Positions 31,912 through 41,846 of a DNA stretch of 64,000 bases are shown piece after piece. The stretch is taken from assembly GCA_016716135.1 (NCBI GenBank), contig JADJWX010000004.1, positions 248,001 through 312,000 of the forward strand, read 5' to 3'. Source of the DNA: Lewinellaceae bacterium. Lineage in GTDB: Bacteria > Bacteroidota > Bacteroidia > Chitinophagales > Saprospiraceae. The notes under the pieces are model-generated. The model ran no database searches. It saw only the letters and a program-made list of their open reading frames with translations, and was not told the origin of the DNA. The translations under genes and the position numbers were made by a program. Position 1 is the first letter of the stretch, and every line of letters begins with the position of its first letter.

Positions 31912-34242
31912 TTAAAATTTAAAATTCCAGGTCACAGAAGGCAAAATCGGGAACAGGGAAACCTGCTTGGCCGTAATTGCCGTTGGCACTTCCACTGTTT
32001 GGCCGTTTTGCCCAATCTCTTCGAGCTCGGCATCCAGGTAAATGAAATACGGATTCCGGCGGTCGGTGGCATTGTAAATACTGATGGTCAGATCCTGCTC
32101 GCTGCGGCGGGTTTTCCATTTGTACACGATCCCCAGGTCGAAACGCATGTATGGCGGATAGCGAAAGGTGTTGCGCGGGCCATACACCGGCACGACAGCC
32201 TGGAACTCGCCGCCGGGTACATCCTGAAAGGTATAACGCCCCAGGGGCAACCAGCTGACATAGCCGGAAGTGTACACCCAGGTTGCCGTAAGCTGCCATT
32301 TGCGGGCCAGATCGTACAGGCCTACCACGCTCAAATTGTGCCGGGTGTCGAAGCGGGGCGGGAAGTATTCGCCGCCGTTGATATCCTTGAATTTGCCGCG
32401 TTTTACCCAGGAAAGGGTGTAGCCGATCCAGCCCGTCAGCCGGCCTTCTTTTTTCTCGATTTCCAGTTCAAGCGGGCTGAAGGCGTAGCCGCTGCCGATA
32501 GCGAGCTCACCTTCCAGGGCATCGTTGGCAAAAAGTTCGGCGCCATCGATGAAATCCACCTGGTTTTGCAACCACTTGTACCAGCCTTCCCAGGTGATCA
32601 GCCATTTGTCCCGAAACAGGTAGGAGGTGCCGAGCGCAATCTGGTCGCTGATCTCCGGCTTAACGCCTTCCGTACTGGGGTACCAGATATCGGTGGGCAG
32701 GGAAAGGCCGCTGCTGGCCAGCAGGTGTACATATTGGTTCATGCGGGCATAGGATGCTTTGATCGACCATTTTTCACTCAGCCCGTAATTGGCGGCAACG
32801 CGCGGTTCCACCCGGGCATAAAAAGCGGGATTGTTTTGCCAGGCGGACAGCCGCAGGCCGTAGTTGAGTTTCAGGCGGTCGGTGGCTGCCCACTCGTCGG
32901 CGATGTACAGGCCGTACTCCACCCCGTTGAAGTCCTGTCCGGATTCAAAATTAATATCCCCGCTATCGCTGCCAAATTTCAGGCGGGCAACATCAAATTC
33001 ATGGTAAGTCACATTGCCGCCAAAGCGAATGGTGTGTTCGTTACTGGGCTGGTAGTAAAAATCCACCTTGGTGTTGGCATCGACCACATTGGAGCCCAGG
33101 TTAAAGGAAAAACCCTGGAGAATATTCCGGATGCGGTAGCGGTAGTCGGAATAGGTGAAGGTGGTATTGGCAAATAGTTTGGGTCCGAAAATATGGTTCC
33201 ACCGCGCTGTCCCGGTGGCATTGCCCCAGTCGAACAGAAAATTGAACGATTCGTCTTTAAACTTGAACACATCACGCCCGAAGTAGCCGCTGAGGTACAA
33301 GCGGTCTTTTTCCGTCAGTGTAAAGTTCACTTTGGTGTTCAGGTCATAGAAATAATAGTCCGGGATCGGATTGTATTCGGGGTCATCGGCATTGGCACTG
33401 TTGATGCCGCGGGTGATCAGGTCGGCATAAGTACGGCGGCCGCTGACGATAAACGAGGATTTGTTTTTCTGGATCGGGCCCTCCACCGTCAGGCGGCTCG
33501 AAATGAGGCCCAGCCCGCCCGTCACGTCATATTCCTGGTTGTTGCCCTCCTTCATGCGCACATCAATTACCGAGGAAAGGCGCCCACCGTATTGGGCCGG
33601 GAAGCCGCCTTTGTACACTTTCAGGTCTTTAACGGCATCGGAGTTGAAGGTGCTGAAAAAACCGAAAAGGTGGTTGGGGTTGTACACCACGGCCTCGTCC
33701 AGCACGATCAGGTTTTGATCGCCGCCGCCACCGCGCACGAAGATACCGGTGGTGCCTTCGGACCCGGAAGCCACGCCGGGTTTGAGTTGAAGTATCTTGA
33801 TCAAATCCACCTCGCCAAACAGCGCGGGCAGGGCCTTGGCATCCCGGGTGCTGAGGGTCATGACCGACATTTCGGTGCTTTTCACTTTGTCTTCCAGGGT
33901 ATTGGCCTTGATCACCACTTCGGAAATTACCGTTCCCTCGGGATGCAGCGCAACATCGAGGCGAAGTGCTTCGGCCCCGGGTTTGATCCGCCGAAGTGCC
34001 GTTTCGTAGCCGAGGTAGCTGAACCGCAGGGTCACGGAGTCGCCACCGCCAGGCAGGGTGAACGAGTAAAAACCGTACTCGTTGCTCACGTTGCCTTTTT
34101 GCAAACCAATTGCCTCAACGGTAGCGCCGATGAGCGCTTCGCCGTTGTCGGCATCGGTCAGGCGGCCGGTAACCGTGGTCGTTTGGGCAAACAGGCCGGC
34201 ACAACCTGCGAAGAGCAATAAAATGGGGAAAAATTGTTTCAT
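31912..34242 (-). CDS. TonB-dependent outer-membrane receptor
   Basis: This 776-residue protein has a signal peptide (KQFFPILLLFAGCAGLFAQ), an N-terminal CarboxypepD_reg-like domain (VTGRLTDADNGEALIGATVE through ALRLDVALHPEGT), a plug domain (TGIFVRGGGGDQNLIVLDEA, YKGGFPAQYGGRLSSVIDVR) and a C-terminal beta-barrel with many aromatic strands. It imports an unknown ligand using TonB energy. The DUF4249 lipoprotein gene lies downstream. I chose ATG 34242 at the signal peptide; a 50-residue upstream extension is unconvincing. Confidence 0.92.
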   Translation of the reverse strand: MKQFFPILLLFAGCAGLFAQTTTVTGRLTDADNGEALIGATVEAIGLQKGNVSNEYGFYSFTLPGGGDSVTLRFSYLGYETALRRIKPGAEALRLDVALHPEGTVISEVVIKANTLEDKVKSTEMSVMTLSTRDAKALPALFGEVDLIKILQLKPGVASGSEGTTGIFVRGGGGDQNLIVLDEAVVYNPNHLFGFFSTFNSDAVKDLKVYKGGFPAQYGGRLSSVIDVRMKEGNNQEYDVTGGLGLISSRLTVEGPIQKNKSSFIVSGRRTYADLITRGINSANADDPEYNPIPDYYFYDLNTKVNFTLTEKDRLYLSGYFGRDVFKFKDESFNFLFDWGNATGTARWNHIFGPKLFANTTFTYSDYRYRIRNILQGFSFNLGSNVVDANTKVDFYYQPSNEHTIRFGGNVTYHEFDVARLKFGSDSGDINFESGQDFNGVEYGLYIADEWAATDRLKLNYGLRLSAWQNNPAFYARVEPRVAANYGLSEKWSIKASYARMNQYVHLLASSGLSLPTDIWYPSTEGVKPEISDQIALGTSYLFRDKWLITWEGWYKWLQNQVDFIDGAELFANDALEGELAIGSGYAFSPLELEIEKKEGRLTGWIGYTLSWVKRGKFKDINGGEYFPPRFDTRHNLSVVGLYDLARKWQLTATWVYTSGYVSWLPLGRYTFQDVPGGEFQAVVPVYGPRNTFRYPPYMRFDLGIVYKWKTRRSEQDLTISIYNATDRRNPYFIYLDAELEEIGQNGQTVEVPTAITAKQVSLFPILPSVTWNFKF

Positions 34243-34646
34243 GGTAAAAATTGTAGTTCCGTGAATTATCCAGGCAAAACAGGGTTGAAAAAATATTGTT
34301 CCGCAAAACTCTGAGATTGGCCTTGGGTGCCGTATTAAATTCGATAAACACCGGCAAACAGCAGACGCCAACTGGCCGGATATCCGTTGCAAGGATCTGC
34401 GGATTTAACAATTGTTCTGTTTATTGGAGAACGCAGGCGGCATTTCCAAATTTTCGAAAAGGCCCTTCTTTTCAACGAAAGGTCGAATTCCTTCAATCAC
34501 ATACCCTCAGGCAAGCGGCAAATCGGGTTTGAGAAATGGGAACAGGGTTAGGAATTAACATGAATAGCGTTTAGATTTTTTGAAATTCCGGCAAAGGACC
34601 AATACCTTAGTATTCCCAATAGTATTTAAATATAACCCACTTTACA
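34243..34646. other. Intergenic region, 404 bp
   Basis: This region lies between the minus-strand receptor and the plus-strand HTH gene. I see no gene, no strong hairpin and no convincing repeat. It is AT-richer near the HTH start, where promoters would be expected. Confidence 0.4.
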
Positions 34647-34865
34647 ATGACCACGCTAGAACGCATCCACCTGTTGCGGCGTCTGGATGGATTGATTCGT
34701 CGTAAGGCTACCGGAATGCCTTGCGAACTTGCGGATCGATTAAATGTATCCAGAACCTCTCTTTTCCGCTACCTGAACGAACTCAAAAACCTGGGCGCTC
34801 CGGTTGAGTACTGCCGGCTCCGGCGCTCCTATTTTTACAGCGATCCCTTTGATTTTTTATGTTGA
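34647..34865 (+). CDS. Small HTH protein (DeoR/HTH_11-like)
   Basis: This 72-residue protein has an N-terminal helix (ERIHLLRRLDGLIRRKATG), then a winged-helix-type HTH (PCELADRLNVSRTSLFRYLNELKNLGAPVEYC), and ends SYFYSDPFDF. This is the form of the HTH domain that heads WYL- or DeoR-type regulators, but here it stands alone with no effector domain. Such solitary HTH proteins are common in Bacteroidota. The target is unknown. Confidence 0.7.
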   Translation: MTTLERIHLLRRLDGLIRRKATGMPCELADRLNVSRTSLFRYLNELKNLGAPVEYCRLRRSYFYSDPFDFLC

Positions 34866-35121
34866 TTAATTGCGCCAGTCCCGTTTTTTGAAACCGGCAG
34901 TAATTTCCTTTGCTTTCAAAGACCTTGTTTAAACATCCGACCCGGTAAAAACGGCCAATTCCGGGAAGGCAGGCTGCCCACTTTTTCCGGAAACCCGGGT
35001 GGAAACACCCTTTCCGGAGCGGGATCGGCATGCCCCAGAACAATGTCGTTTTTCCGGTAAGGAAGTTTTAACAAGGTCCTTTACCATTTAAAAAATATCA
35101 CCTTCCAAAATTCACTTTTTT

Positions 35122-38100
35122 ATGAAAAATCAAACGATTTTCCTGCTAGCGCTATGCCTTTTGGTACATGCCGGCCTTTTTTCCCAATCGTACAACGAAT
35201 TCACCTGCGGGACAGATGCCAACCCGGAAGAGTCGCAAACCTCTAATTCCAGTACCCAGATTTGTAACAACAACTTTTCGAGTTTTCTGGCCAACCATGC
35301 CGACGACATGGTGCCCCAGGGAATCAACCGAAAACTGAAAATCCGGACGAACGTAATTTTCGTGCAAAACGAAGCCGGTGACGGCAATTTTTCAGTGAAT
35401 AACCCGGACGACATGGATTTCTGGGACCGCGTGTTTACCGACATAAACACCCGAATGGAAAACCTGCTCCAGGAAAGCTGCCAATGCTCGACAAATCCGA
35501 CGCATTATGACAACATCCATATTGAATTCGTACCCACATACATTGAAGTCCGGGACGATTATGCCTGGGATCACAACAATGACCCCTCTCCAAACACTAA
35601 AAACAGTTTTAACAAGCCGTACCTGAACTACATCAATGCGCTCGCCGAACAAACGCCCGGCTATGAGCCCGGATTCAACGCGATTATTACAACCGACGGT
35701 CCGGATTACCTCACGTATGCCTACAACAATCCGAACAACCTGCCGCTTTGGGACCTTGGCGCCGTATCGCTGTATACCGGCAACTGGTATTCGGCCTTCC
35801 CGACGTACAACCTCGACCACCCTGCCATGTGGCACGCACCCGATCTTTATCTCTGGACGATCAACGGGCTCGACCACCTCGGCGGGTTGTGGTGGCTGCA
35901 TACCCAATGGGTACAATTCACGGCAGGCGGTTTTTTGCACGAATACGGCCATTATTTTAACCTGACACACAAATACAATTGCCCCAACAATGTCATGGGC
36001 GCCCCTACCCGCAGTTCCTTCTCCGGATGCCAGGTACGCCAAATGTATGAGACGCTGATGACCAAAAACCTGCGGAAATATGTGATTTGCGAGGAAGTGC
36101 TCGATTATGACCTGGTGGTCGATACCGACGAAACCTGGAGCATGAACATGCGGATATTCGGGGATGTGGTGATCCGGAACGGCGCAACACTGACCGTAAC
36201 CTGCGAACTTCACATGCCACCCGGCGGTCAGATTATCGTCGAACGTGGCGGTCGCCTCATAGTCGACGGCGGGTTGATCACCGGTGATTGCAGCCAGCGA
36301 TGGGCTGCCATCCGGGTAGAAGGCGATGTGTTGCAGGGTCAAGCCTTTGCCGGCAGGGTCATTTTGCGTAATGATGCCGTACTTGAGCATGCCCGTGATG
36401 CCATTTCCATGAATCCCTACCACCGCCCCTGGAACAACGGCGAATTGCAGGAGTATTACGGCGGCCTCGTTCAGGCAGAAAACTCAACAATCCGCAATTG
36501 CGTGCGCGGCGTGGAATTTATGCGGTATGCCCAGGGAGGCGTGAAAGACCAAAGCTGGTTTGACAATGTTCTTTTTGAAAACCTGACGGAAGGCGTGACC
36601 TTTTGGCAAAATGACGGTGTCACCTTTGAAAATTGCACTTTCAAAAATATCAGCGTACGCGGGATACTTCCCGGCGACAGCGAGGTTATCGTTCGCGATG
36701 GCTGCCATTTTGAAGCGGTACCTATCGGGGTAGACATCGTAACGACCTTTCCGAATATTTTCGGTTCGGAAATTGGAACCCTGAATACTGCACCCAATAC
36801 GTTTTTATGTACCAATGCGGCAGTCAGTATCCAGTCGGCAGGCAACGTTGAGCCTATCGAAATTTACAACAACATCATCACCGGCGGCAATAAAGGCATC
36901 AAGCACAATGGTTTTGCCCGGTTCAACATCGGCAACAACCAGTTTATCGGTCAGTTGACAGCCATTGAAAACTATGACGGCGGCATCAACTACAATTTGA
37001 TCCACGAAAACGAAATCCAGTCTGCGTACCTGGGCTCCCATGCGGTACAGTCCAATCCCGGCTTGCGTTACCTGGACAATTGTTATGCCTACAGTTCGCT
37101 GGTAGACATTGGCATTTCCATCGGCGATATTTTCCCGTATCAGGGCAATTTTAATATTGCAGCAGGCAATTGCTTCACGAAACAGGGCGCCGTTCCGGAA
37201 GTCGATAACGATGCCGGCACCGGACAGGTATTTTATTTTGTCAAATCCGGCACCCAGACAAATTCCTGCAAATATCCCACGCACCTGCACAATGTAACGC
37301 TGGTGCCGAATGCCCAAAACGACAATCAGAATGCTGTCTGCGGGCCGAACAACCTCACTGGTGGCGGCGAGGAAATCAATTGTAATTTCGATCAGGTAAC
37401 GACAATCCAGGAGTTACTTTCCACCCACTCCGCACTGATGCAGGCTATTCAGGCACTGGAAGGTTCCAGTTTAACCCTAAGCCAGCAAGACCAGGTGTTA
37501 TTGGCGAACTACAAAAAATGCCTGGCCCATGTTCGTAGTATGATCGGCAAACGATATATGCAGGACTACCCGCCGGGAAGCCTGGTAAATGGGAAAGAAC
37601 TGGCCATCGATTTTTTCAATACGCCGGCACTCGGTTTTCAGGGCCGCATGAATGCCTACGGGATCATGGTTGAGTTTCAGGAATACAACCGGGCAAGAAA
37701 TCAGCTGAACAACACCCTTACTTCCAGCCTGGAAGAACAGAATTTCCTGGCCGTGCAGCAGATCAACCTGAATTATCTTTCCAATATAAAAGAGTTTACC
37801 CTGTCGGAGCCCGATCAGAATTTCCTGTATGCAGTCGGCACCAGCCCGGGCCCCTTGAACGGATATGCACGTGCCTTGTACGAGGTGCTCACCGGCAGCC
37901 GCATTGAAGTTAACATCCCGGAATTCACCGTGGAACGCAGCGAACAAGCCCAAACCAGCGTCGAACGGCCGGCGCATATTTATTCTTACCCCAACCCGGT
38001 TCAAAACAGCCAGCACACCCTGGTTTTTGATGAACCGCTGGGTATCCGGGACTATTCGGCCACGCTTTTGGATGCTACCGGTAAAACGCTGCGCAATTGG

Positions 38101-38226
38101 CAGTTGAACGGCAGCAACCAGTTTGTTCTAACTTTGGACAATGTACCGCAGGGTATTTACCTGCTCCAGGTTTTTGACGAGAACGGCCTGTCGGCCTACC
38201 GGACAAACCTGGTAATTACGAAATAA
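35122..38226 (+). CDS. T9SS-exported metalloprotease-like beta-helix protein
   Basis: This 1034-residue protein starts with a signal peptide (KNQTIFLLALCLLVHAGLFSQ). Near residue 273 it carries HEYGHYFNLTH, a zincin-type HExxHxxxxxH site (H273, E274, H277, H283), followed by NVMGAP as a possible Met-turn. This resembles M43 pappalysin-like peptidases, though the usual Gly after HExxHxx is Asn. The middle (about residues 340-740) has repeated short strands typical of a right-handed beta-helix (IIVERGGRLIVDGGLI, GVTFENCTF). The end (YPNPVQNSQ through YLLQVFDENGL) is a T9SS type A sorting domain. Its substrate is unknown. Confidence 0.82.
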   Translation: MKNQTIFLLALCLLVHAGLFSQSYNEFTCGTDANPEESQTSNSSTQICNNNFSSFLANHADDMVPQGINRKLKIRTNVIFVQNEAGDGNFSVNNPDDMDFWDRVFTDINTRMENLLQESCQCSTNPTHYDNIHIEFVPTYIEVRDDYAWDHNNDPSPNTKNSFNKPYLNYINALAEQTPGYEPGFNAIITTDGPDYLTYAYNNPNNLPLWDLGAVSLYTGNWYSAFPTYNLDHPAMWHAPDLYLWTINGLDHLGGLWWLHTQWVQFTAGGFLHEYGHYFNLTHKYNCPNNVMGAPTRSSFSGCQVRQMYETLMTKNLRKYVICEEVLDYDLVVDTDETWSMNMRIFGDVVIRNGATLTVTCELHMPPGGQIIVERGGRLIVDGGLITGDCSQRWAAIRVEGDVLQGQAFAGRVILRNDAVLEHARDAISMNPYHRPWNNGELQEYYGGLVQAENSTIRNCVRGVEFMRYAQGGVKDQSWFDNVLFENLTEGVTFWQNDGVTFENCTFKNISVRGILPGDSEVIVRDGCHFEAVPIGVDIVTTFPNIFGSEIGTLNTAPNTFLCTNAAVSIQSAGNVEPIEIYNNIITGGNKGIKHNGFARFNIGNNQFIGQLTAIENYDGGINYNLIHENEIQSAYLGSHAVQSNPGLRYLDNCYAYSSLVDIGISIGDIFPYQGNFNIAAGNCFTKQGAVPEVDNDAGTGQVFYFVKSGTQTNSCKYPTHLHNVTLVPNAQNDNQNAVCGPNNLTGGGEEINCNFDQVTTIQELLSTHSALMQAIQALEGSSLTLSQQDQVLLANYKKCLAHVRSMIGKRYMQDYPPGSLVNGKELAIDFFNTPALGFQGRMNAYGIMVEFQEYNRARNQLNNTLTSSLEEQNFLAVQQINLNYLSNIKEFTLSEPDQNFLYAVGTSPGPLNGYARALYEVLTGSRIEVNIPEFTVERSEQAQTSVERPAHIYSYPNPVQNSQHTLVFDEPLGIRDYSATLLDATGKTLRNWQLNGSNQFVLTLDNVPQGIYLLQVFDENGLSAYRTNLVITK

Positions 38227-38294
38227 TTTCACGTGCGTTGTGTTATGCCCGGCAGGAAGTGGTGTACGAATTTTCTGTCGGGCATAATTTACGA

Positions 38295-38450
38295 GCATGT
38301 TAGGGATTTTCTGCCGGAGGCAAAAACAAAGGCTTTTTTTGGCAGTTTTTGCGTTTTTTCAGGTGCCTAGCCCAGCTAAGTGCCTGAAAAAAGGCGAGAA
38401 ATGGCGAAAAAAGAACTGTTTTGGGCGCGGTGAGAAAATCCCCAACATGC
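38295..38450. repeat. Long imperfect hairpin element
   Basis: GCATGTTAGGGATTTTCT (38295-38312) is inverted at 38433-38450 with one mismatch. The arms continue inward as imperfect complements (for example TTTTTTCAGG against CCTGAAAAAA) to a short loop near 38370, giving a hairpin with arms of about 70 bases. It lies between two T9SS cargo genes. A separate small hairpin (TTATGCCCGGCAG/CTGTCGGGCATAA, 38243-38287) precedes it and may end the upstream transcript. Confidence 0.75.
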
Positions 38451-38494
38451 ACTAAAAAAACAACGAATGCGGCAGCCTTTAAAAATGATTCCTG

Positions 38495-40609
38495 ATGAAA
38501 TATTTAGTGCTACTCCTGATCCTGGTGGCGGTTTATGGAACTCACGCGCAAACCCGGTTTTCACGAAGTCTTGACCCCTTCGGCGGCATCCATGAATTCC
38601 TCACGGATTTGCGACTGCAAGGTGACACCCTCCTGGTTCGGGGCGCTGCCCTGTGCACCGGGCTGGATAAATTCTGCACGGTGTCCGGAACGTACAACAC
38701 CGCCAACGATAGTTTTACCCGGCTGGTCCTTCAGGAGGATATTCAAATCGGGCCGGACTTACTGCTCGCCCCCCAAGGTTACCTGTTGCCATCCGAAGAA
38801 CGCTTGCAGGGAAAAAACATCAGCCTGAGCACCCTTGACACCAATCTCCACCATCTGAATACAACCAATCTGCGCATTGCAGACGACCACTTTCACAGCT
38901 ACACCATTAAAAGCTCGATCGAATTTAACAACCGCTATGTCGTAGGCGCCCAGGCCCTGGATAACCAGGACCAAATAACTGTGTCCGGCAACACCGTGGA
39001 TAAAGAAAAGGCTATACTATTCGTACTGAACCCGGACTTGACAACGGACACCGTGCTACTCCTTGCACCGGGGCCGGGCTTAACCCTGAAAATCGAAGAT
39101 ATGGCTGTCGGCGCCGACACTGTTTTGTACATTTCATTTTACAACCGCTACCAGGCCGGGCCAAATGCGTTCCCGCAACGAAAAATTATCCGCGGCTACG
39201 ATCAAAATTTCAACCAGGTGTTCAACTGGGTTGGGCCGGATTTTGAGTTGAATGAGAGTCAAACCTCCCTGGCCGTCGACCCTCCGGGTGTCCTGTACCT
39301 GAGTTATTACCATGATTTCCGCACTCAAATTTATGCCTTCACTGGACAAGACACCATCCAATGGGTGTGTTCGCTGGATAATTTCAACGGACAGGGCGCA
39401 GTCAACATTACCGATCTTTTCATAGCGCAAAACGGAGACCTGATTGGAGCCGGCATTGCTACAGCAGCGATCTCCGACATCGGCCAAACCGGCTACATCG
39501 TCCGCATAAACGCAAGCGGAAAGATAAAATGGAGCCGGGTGGTCCGCATAAATAAAGGCCTCGATCCGGTACTAAGTGCCTACGGCTTCCGGGCCTGGTT
39601 GCACAGCATCCTGGAGCTGCCGCAGGGCGATCTTATGGCTGCCGGTCAGATTTTTTCCTGGCAGCACACCCCGAACACCGGAGGGGCCTACAACCAGGAT
39701 ATCTGGCTGCTGCGCATCGACAGCATGGGTTGCCTTTGGGACGATTGTCCTTTTATTCAGGATGTAATCACCAGGCAGCAATGGCTCCCGCTGGTCAGTG
39801 CGGAAAACGAGTGGGTGGTGGATTACCACTTGCCGGCATCGGCGGTGGAAATCCGACGGTACCGGTTCAGCCCGGACTCTATTCTTCTGGCCGGCCGGTT
39901 TTACCGCGAATTAATTTTTTCAAAAAATATGACCGGTGGCCCATGGCAACAAACAGGTCGGTATTTCCGGGAAAAGAGCGGCGCCGTGTACAACCTCGAA
40001 CCACTGACCGGCCCGGCAGAGCGGTTGTTGTATGATTTCAACCTGGGCACCGGCGATAACCTGCCGCCGAATCCGGACATTGGCCAGGCCGGCCGAAAAA
40101 TTGCCGCAGTCGGAACCACGGTACTGGCCGACGGCATTGCCCGAAAAACACTTTGGCTCACCGGCGATGTATGCATCGGCGATTCGCTGCAATGGATTGA
40201 AGGCATGGGGGACAACGGCATGCTTTTCGAAACGGCCTTGTTTTGTGCGTCGCCTTCAGAAGAGCATATTGCCATTCGCTGCTTCAGCACTGCCGGAAAC
40301 CTGGTATACCTGCGGCCGGGGTTGGCAGGGTGTTACAGTTCGACAGTGGCAGGCCAGCCTCCGGTTGAGGCACTCCATGTTTATCCGAATCCGGCAACCG
40401 GAACCCTGTTTATCCACCTGGAACAGCCCGGGCACATCCGGTCGGTACGACTAGGCAGTTTTCTCGGGGAGCCCGCCGTTGAATTTGACTGGACCGAAAC
40501 ACAGCATGGAATCCGGCTAAATATCAACGCACTGCCACCGGGTTGGTATGCCGGCAGTATTCAATTGCAGGATGGACGGACACAAAGTTTTAAATTTGCC
40601 AAAATTTAA
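38495..40609 (+). CDS. T9SS-exported protein of unknown function
   Basis: This 704-residue protein has a signal peptide (KYLVLLLILVAVYGTHAQ) and a C-terminal T9SS type A sorting domain (LHVYPNPATGTLFIHLEQPG through LPPGWYAGSIQLQDG). The body is rich in short beta-strand stretches with no catalytic motif I recognise and looks propeller-like (LVGAGIATAAI-type turns, SIDSMGCLWDDC). Surface or secreted location is inferred from the tail. It lies downstream of another T9SS protein and may be expressed with it. Confidence 0.72.
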   Translation: MKYLVLLLILVAVYGTHAQTRFSRSLDPFGGIHEFLTDLRLQGDTLLVRGAALCTGLDKFCTVSGTYNTANDSFTRLVLQEDIQIGPDLLLAPQGYLLPSEERLQGKNISLSTLDTNLHHLNTTNLRIADDHFHSYTIKSSIEFNNRYVVGAQALDNQDQITVSGNTVDKEKAILFVLNPDLTTDTVLLLAPGPGLTLKIEDMAVGADTVLYISFYNRYQAGPNAFPQRKIIRGYDQNFNQVFNWVGPDFELNESQTSLAVDPPGVLYLSYYHDFRTQIYAFTGQDTIQWVCSLDNFNGQGAVNITDLFIAQNGDLIGAGIATAAISDIGQTGYIVRINASGKIKWSRVVRINKGLDPVLSAYGFRAWLHSILELPQGDLMAAGQIFSWQHTPNTGGAYNQDIWLLRIDSMGCLWDDCPFIQDVITRQQWLPLVSAENEWVVDYHLPASAVEIRRYRFSPDSILLAGRFYRELIFSKNMTGGPWQQTGRYFREKSGAVYNLEPLTGPAERLLYDFNLGTGDNLPPNPDIGQAGRKIAAVGTTVLADGIARKTLWLTGDVCIGDSLQWIEGMGDNGMLFETALFCASPSEEHIAIRCFSTAGNLVYLRPGLAGCYSSTVAGQPPVEALHVYPNPATGTLFIHLEQPGHIRSVRLGSFLGEPAVEFDWTETQHGIRLNINALPPGWYAGSIQLQDGRTQSFKFAKI

Positions 40610-40654
40610 AACCACCCGGGGTTTCACTCCCCCCGGCATTCAACTGCACGTTGC

Positions 40655-41650
40655 TTGGACTACATCAAATACACCATCACCTGCGCCCCGGAACTCGCCG
40701 AAATTTTAATTGCTTACCTCGGCGAGGGGGCCTTCGACAGCTTTCAGGAAACGGAAACCGGGCTCGATGCCTACCTCCCCGTGTCAACCCCACTCCCATC
40801 CTCTCCCCCAACGGGGAGGGGGGCTTCCCTCCACGATGATAATAGTATCACGGAAAATGAAACTATTAAACTTGCAGAAAGAATTGAGCAGTCCAAACCG
40901 CAAAACTTAAAAACAACCAGCGGGCAAGCCTCCCTCCCCCCGGGGGGCGGGGATGGGGGTGGGGCCGACACAGCAGAATCCCTCCTGCAACAACTCCAAC
41001 AACAATTTCCCTTCCGTTGGACCAAAGAATTCCTGCCCGCCCAAAACTGGAACGAAATCTGGGAATCGAATTTCCAACCGGTTATCGTGGAGGATTTCTG
41101 CGCCGTACGCGCCGATTTTCACGCACCCGTTCCCGGGGTTGAACACGAGCTGGTCATCAACCCCAAAATGGCCTTCGGTACCGGCCACCACGAAACCACC
41201 TGGATGTGCCTCCGGGCTCTGCGCAGCCTGCCTTGCCGGGGCGCTCACCTGCTCGACTTCGGCTGCGGCACCGGGGTGCTGGCCATCCTGGCCGCCCGCC
41301 TGGGCGCCGCCGAAGTGGAAGCAGTGGATATCGAAGCCGAGTCGTACCGCAACACCCTGGAAAACAGCGCCAACAACGGCGTGGCCCAACAAATCACCGC
41401 GCGCCACGGCACGCTCGACGCCGTTAGGGGTACCGCTTTTGATGGTATTCTTGCCAACATCAACCGCCACATCATCCTCGAAGCCTTGCCCCGGCTGAAA
41501 GATTTGCTCAAACCCGGCGGCTGGCTGCTGGTTTCCGGCATTTTGGAACAGGACGGTGATTTAGTAACGCAATCCGCCGCCGGGGCCGGTTTTACCCTGC
41601 AAAACCGTGAACAACGGGGGAATTGGTTGTGTCTCCGCTTTGCTTGTTAA
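40655..41650 (+). CDS. prmA: Ribosomal protein L11 methyltransferase with in-frame insertion
   Basis: This 331-residue protein matches PrmA, which methylates ribosomal protein L11. The marks are NPKMAFGTGHHETTWMCL, the SAM-binding LLDFGCGTGVLAILAARLGA, VDIEAESYRNTLENSANNGV, and LANINRHIILE. It is about 50 residues longer than typical because residues 43-106 (bases 40782-40970) consist of an inserted palindromic element that keeps the frame. The inserted peptide is Pro/Gly/Ser-rich and probably a loop in the N-terminal substrate-recognition domain. Translation appears to start at TTG 40655, a weak start. Confidence 0.9.
   Translation: MDYIKYTITCAPELAEILIAYLGEGAFDSFQETETGLDAYLPVSTPLPSSPPTGRGASLHDDNSITENETIKLAERIEQSKPQNLKTTSGQASLPPGGGDGGGADTAESLLQQLQQQFPFRWTKEFLPAQNWNEIWESNFQPVIVEDFCAVRADFHAPVPGVEHELVINPKMAFGTGHHETTWMCLRALRSLPCRGAHLLDFGCGTGVLAILAARLGAAEVEAVDIEAESYRNTLENSANNGVAQQITARHGTLDAVRGTAFDGILANINRHIILEALPRLKDLLKPGGWLLVSGILEQDGDLVTQSAAGAGFTLQNREQRGNWLCLRFAC
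40782..40970. repeat. Palindromic element inserted in frame within prmA
   Basis: The element is 189 bp (63 codons). Its ends are inverted repeats of about 45 bp: TGTC, two variable bases, CCCCAC, one variable base, CCCATCC, then CCCCC..GGGGAGGG and GGCTT. The 40782-40829 arm matches the inverse of 40924-40970 at most positions. The interior has no stop codon in the prmA frame. Position and design recall Rickettsia palindromic elements, which also insert into genes in frame. Confidence 0.85.
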
Positions 41651-41720
41651 GTCCGTACTTTTGCAGGCCTTTTTCACGTTAGTTCTGGCAGTGCAGTGCG
41701 TGCCGGCTTGTGTTTTTAAT

Positions 41721-41790
41721 ACATAGGCACATAGGACACCTAATTTGCTTTTTCGCCATTAACCTGTTTATGTGTCCTATGTGCCTATGT
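41721..41790. repeat. Perfect 19-bp hairpin before the 1516-residue gene
   Basis: ACATAGGCACATAGGACAC (41721-41739) is repeated inverted at 41772-41790 around a 32-base loop. The arm itself contains a near-repeat (ACATAGG, CATAGGA). It lies 57 bp before the ATG at 41847, so it is in the likely 5' leader. Confidence 0.88.
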
Positions 41791-41846
41791 GTTTGGAAAA
41801 ACCCGCAGCACGAAGTTTATCAAACCAAATTTTATACCCGGTTATC

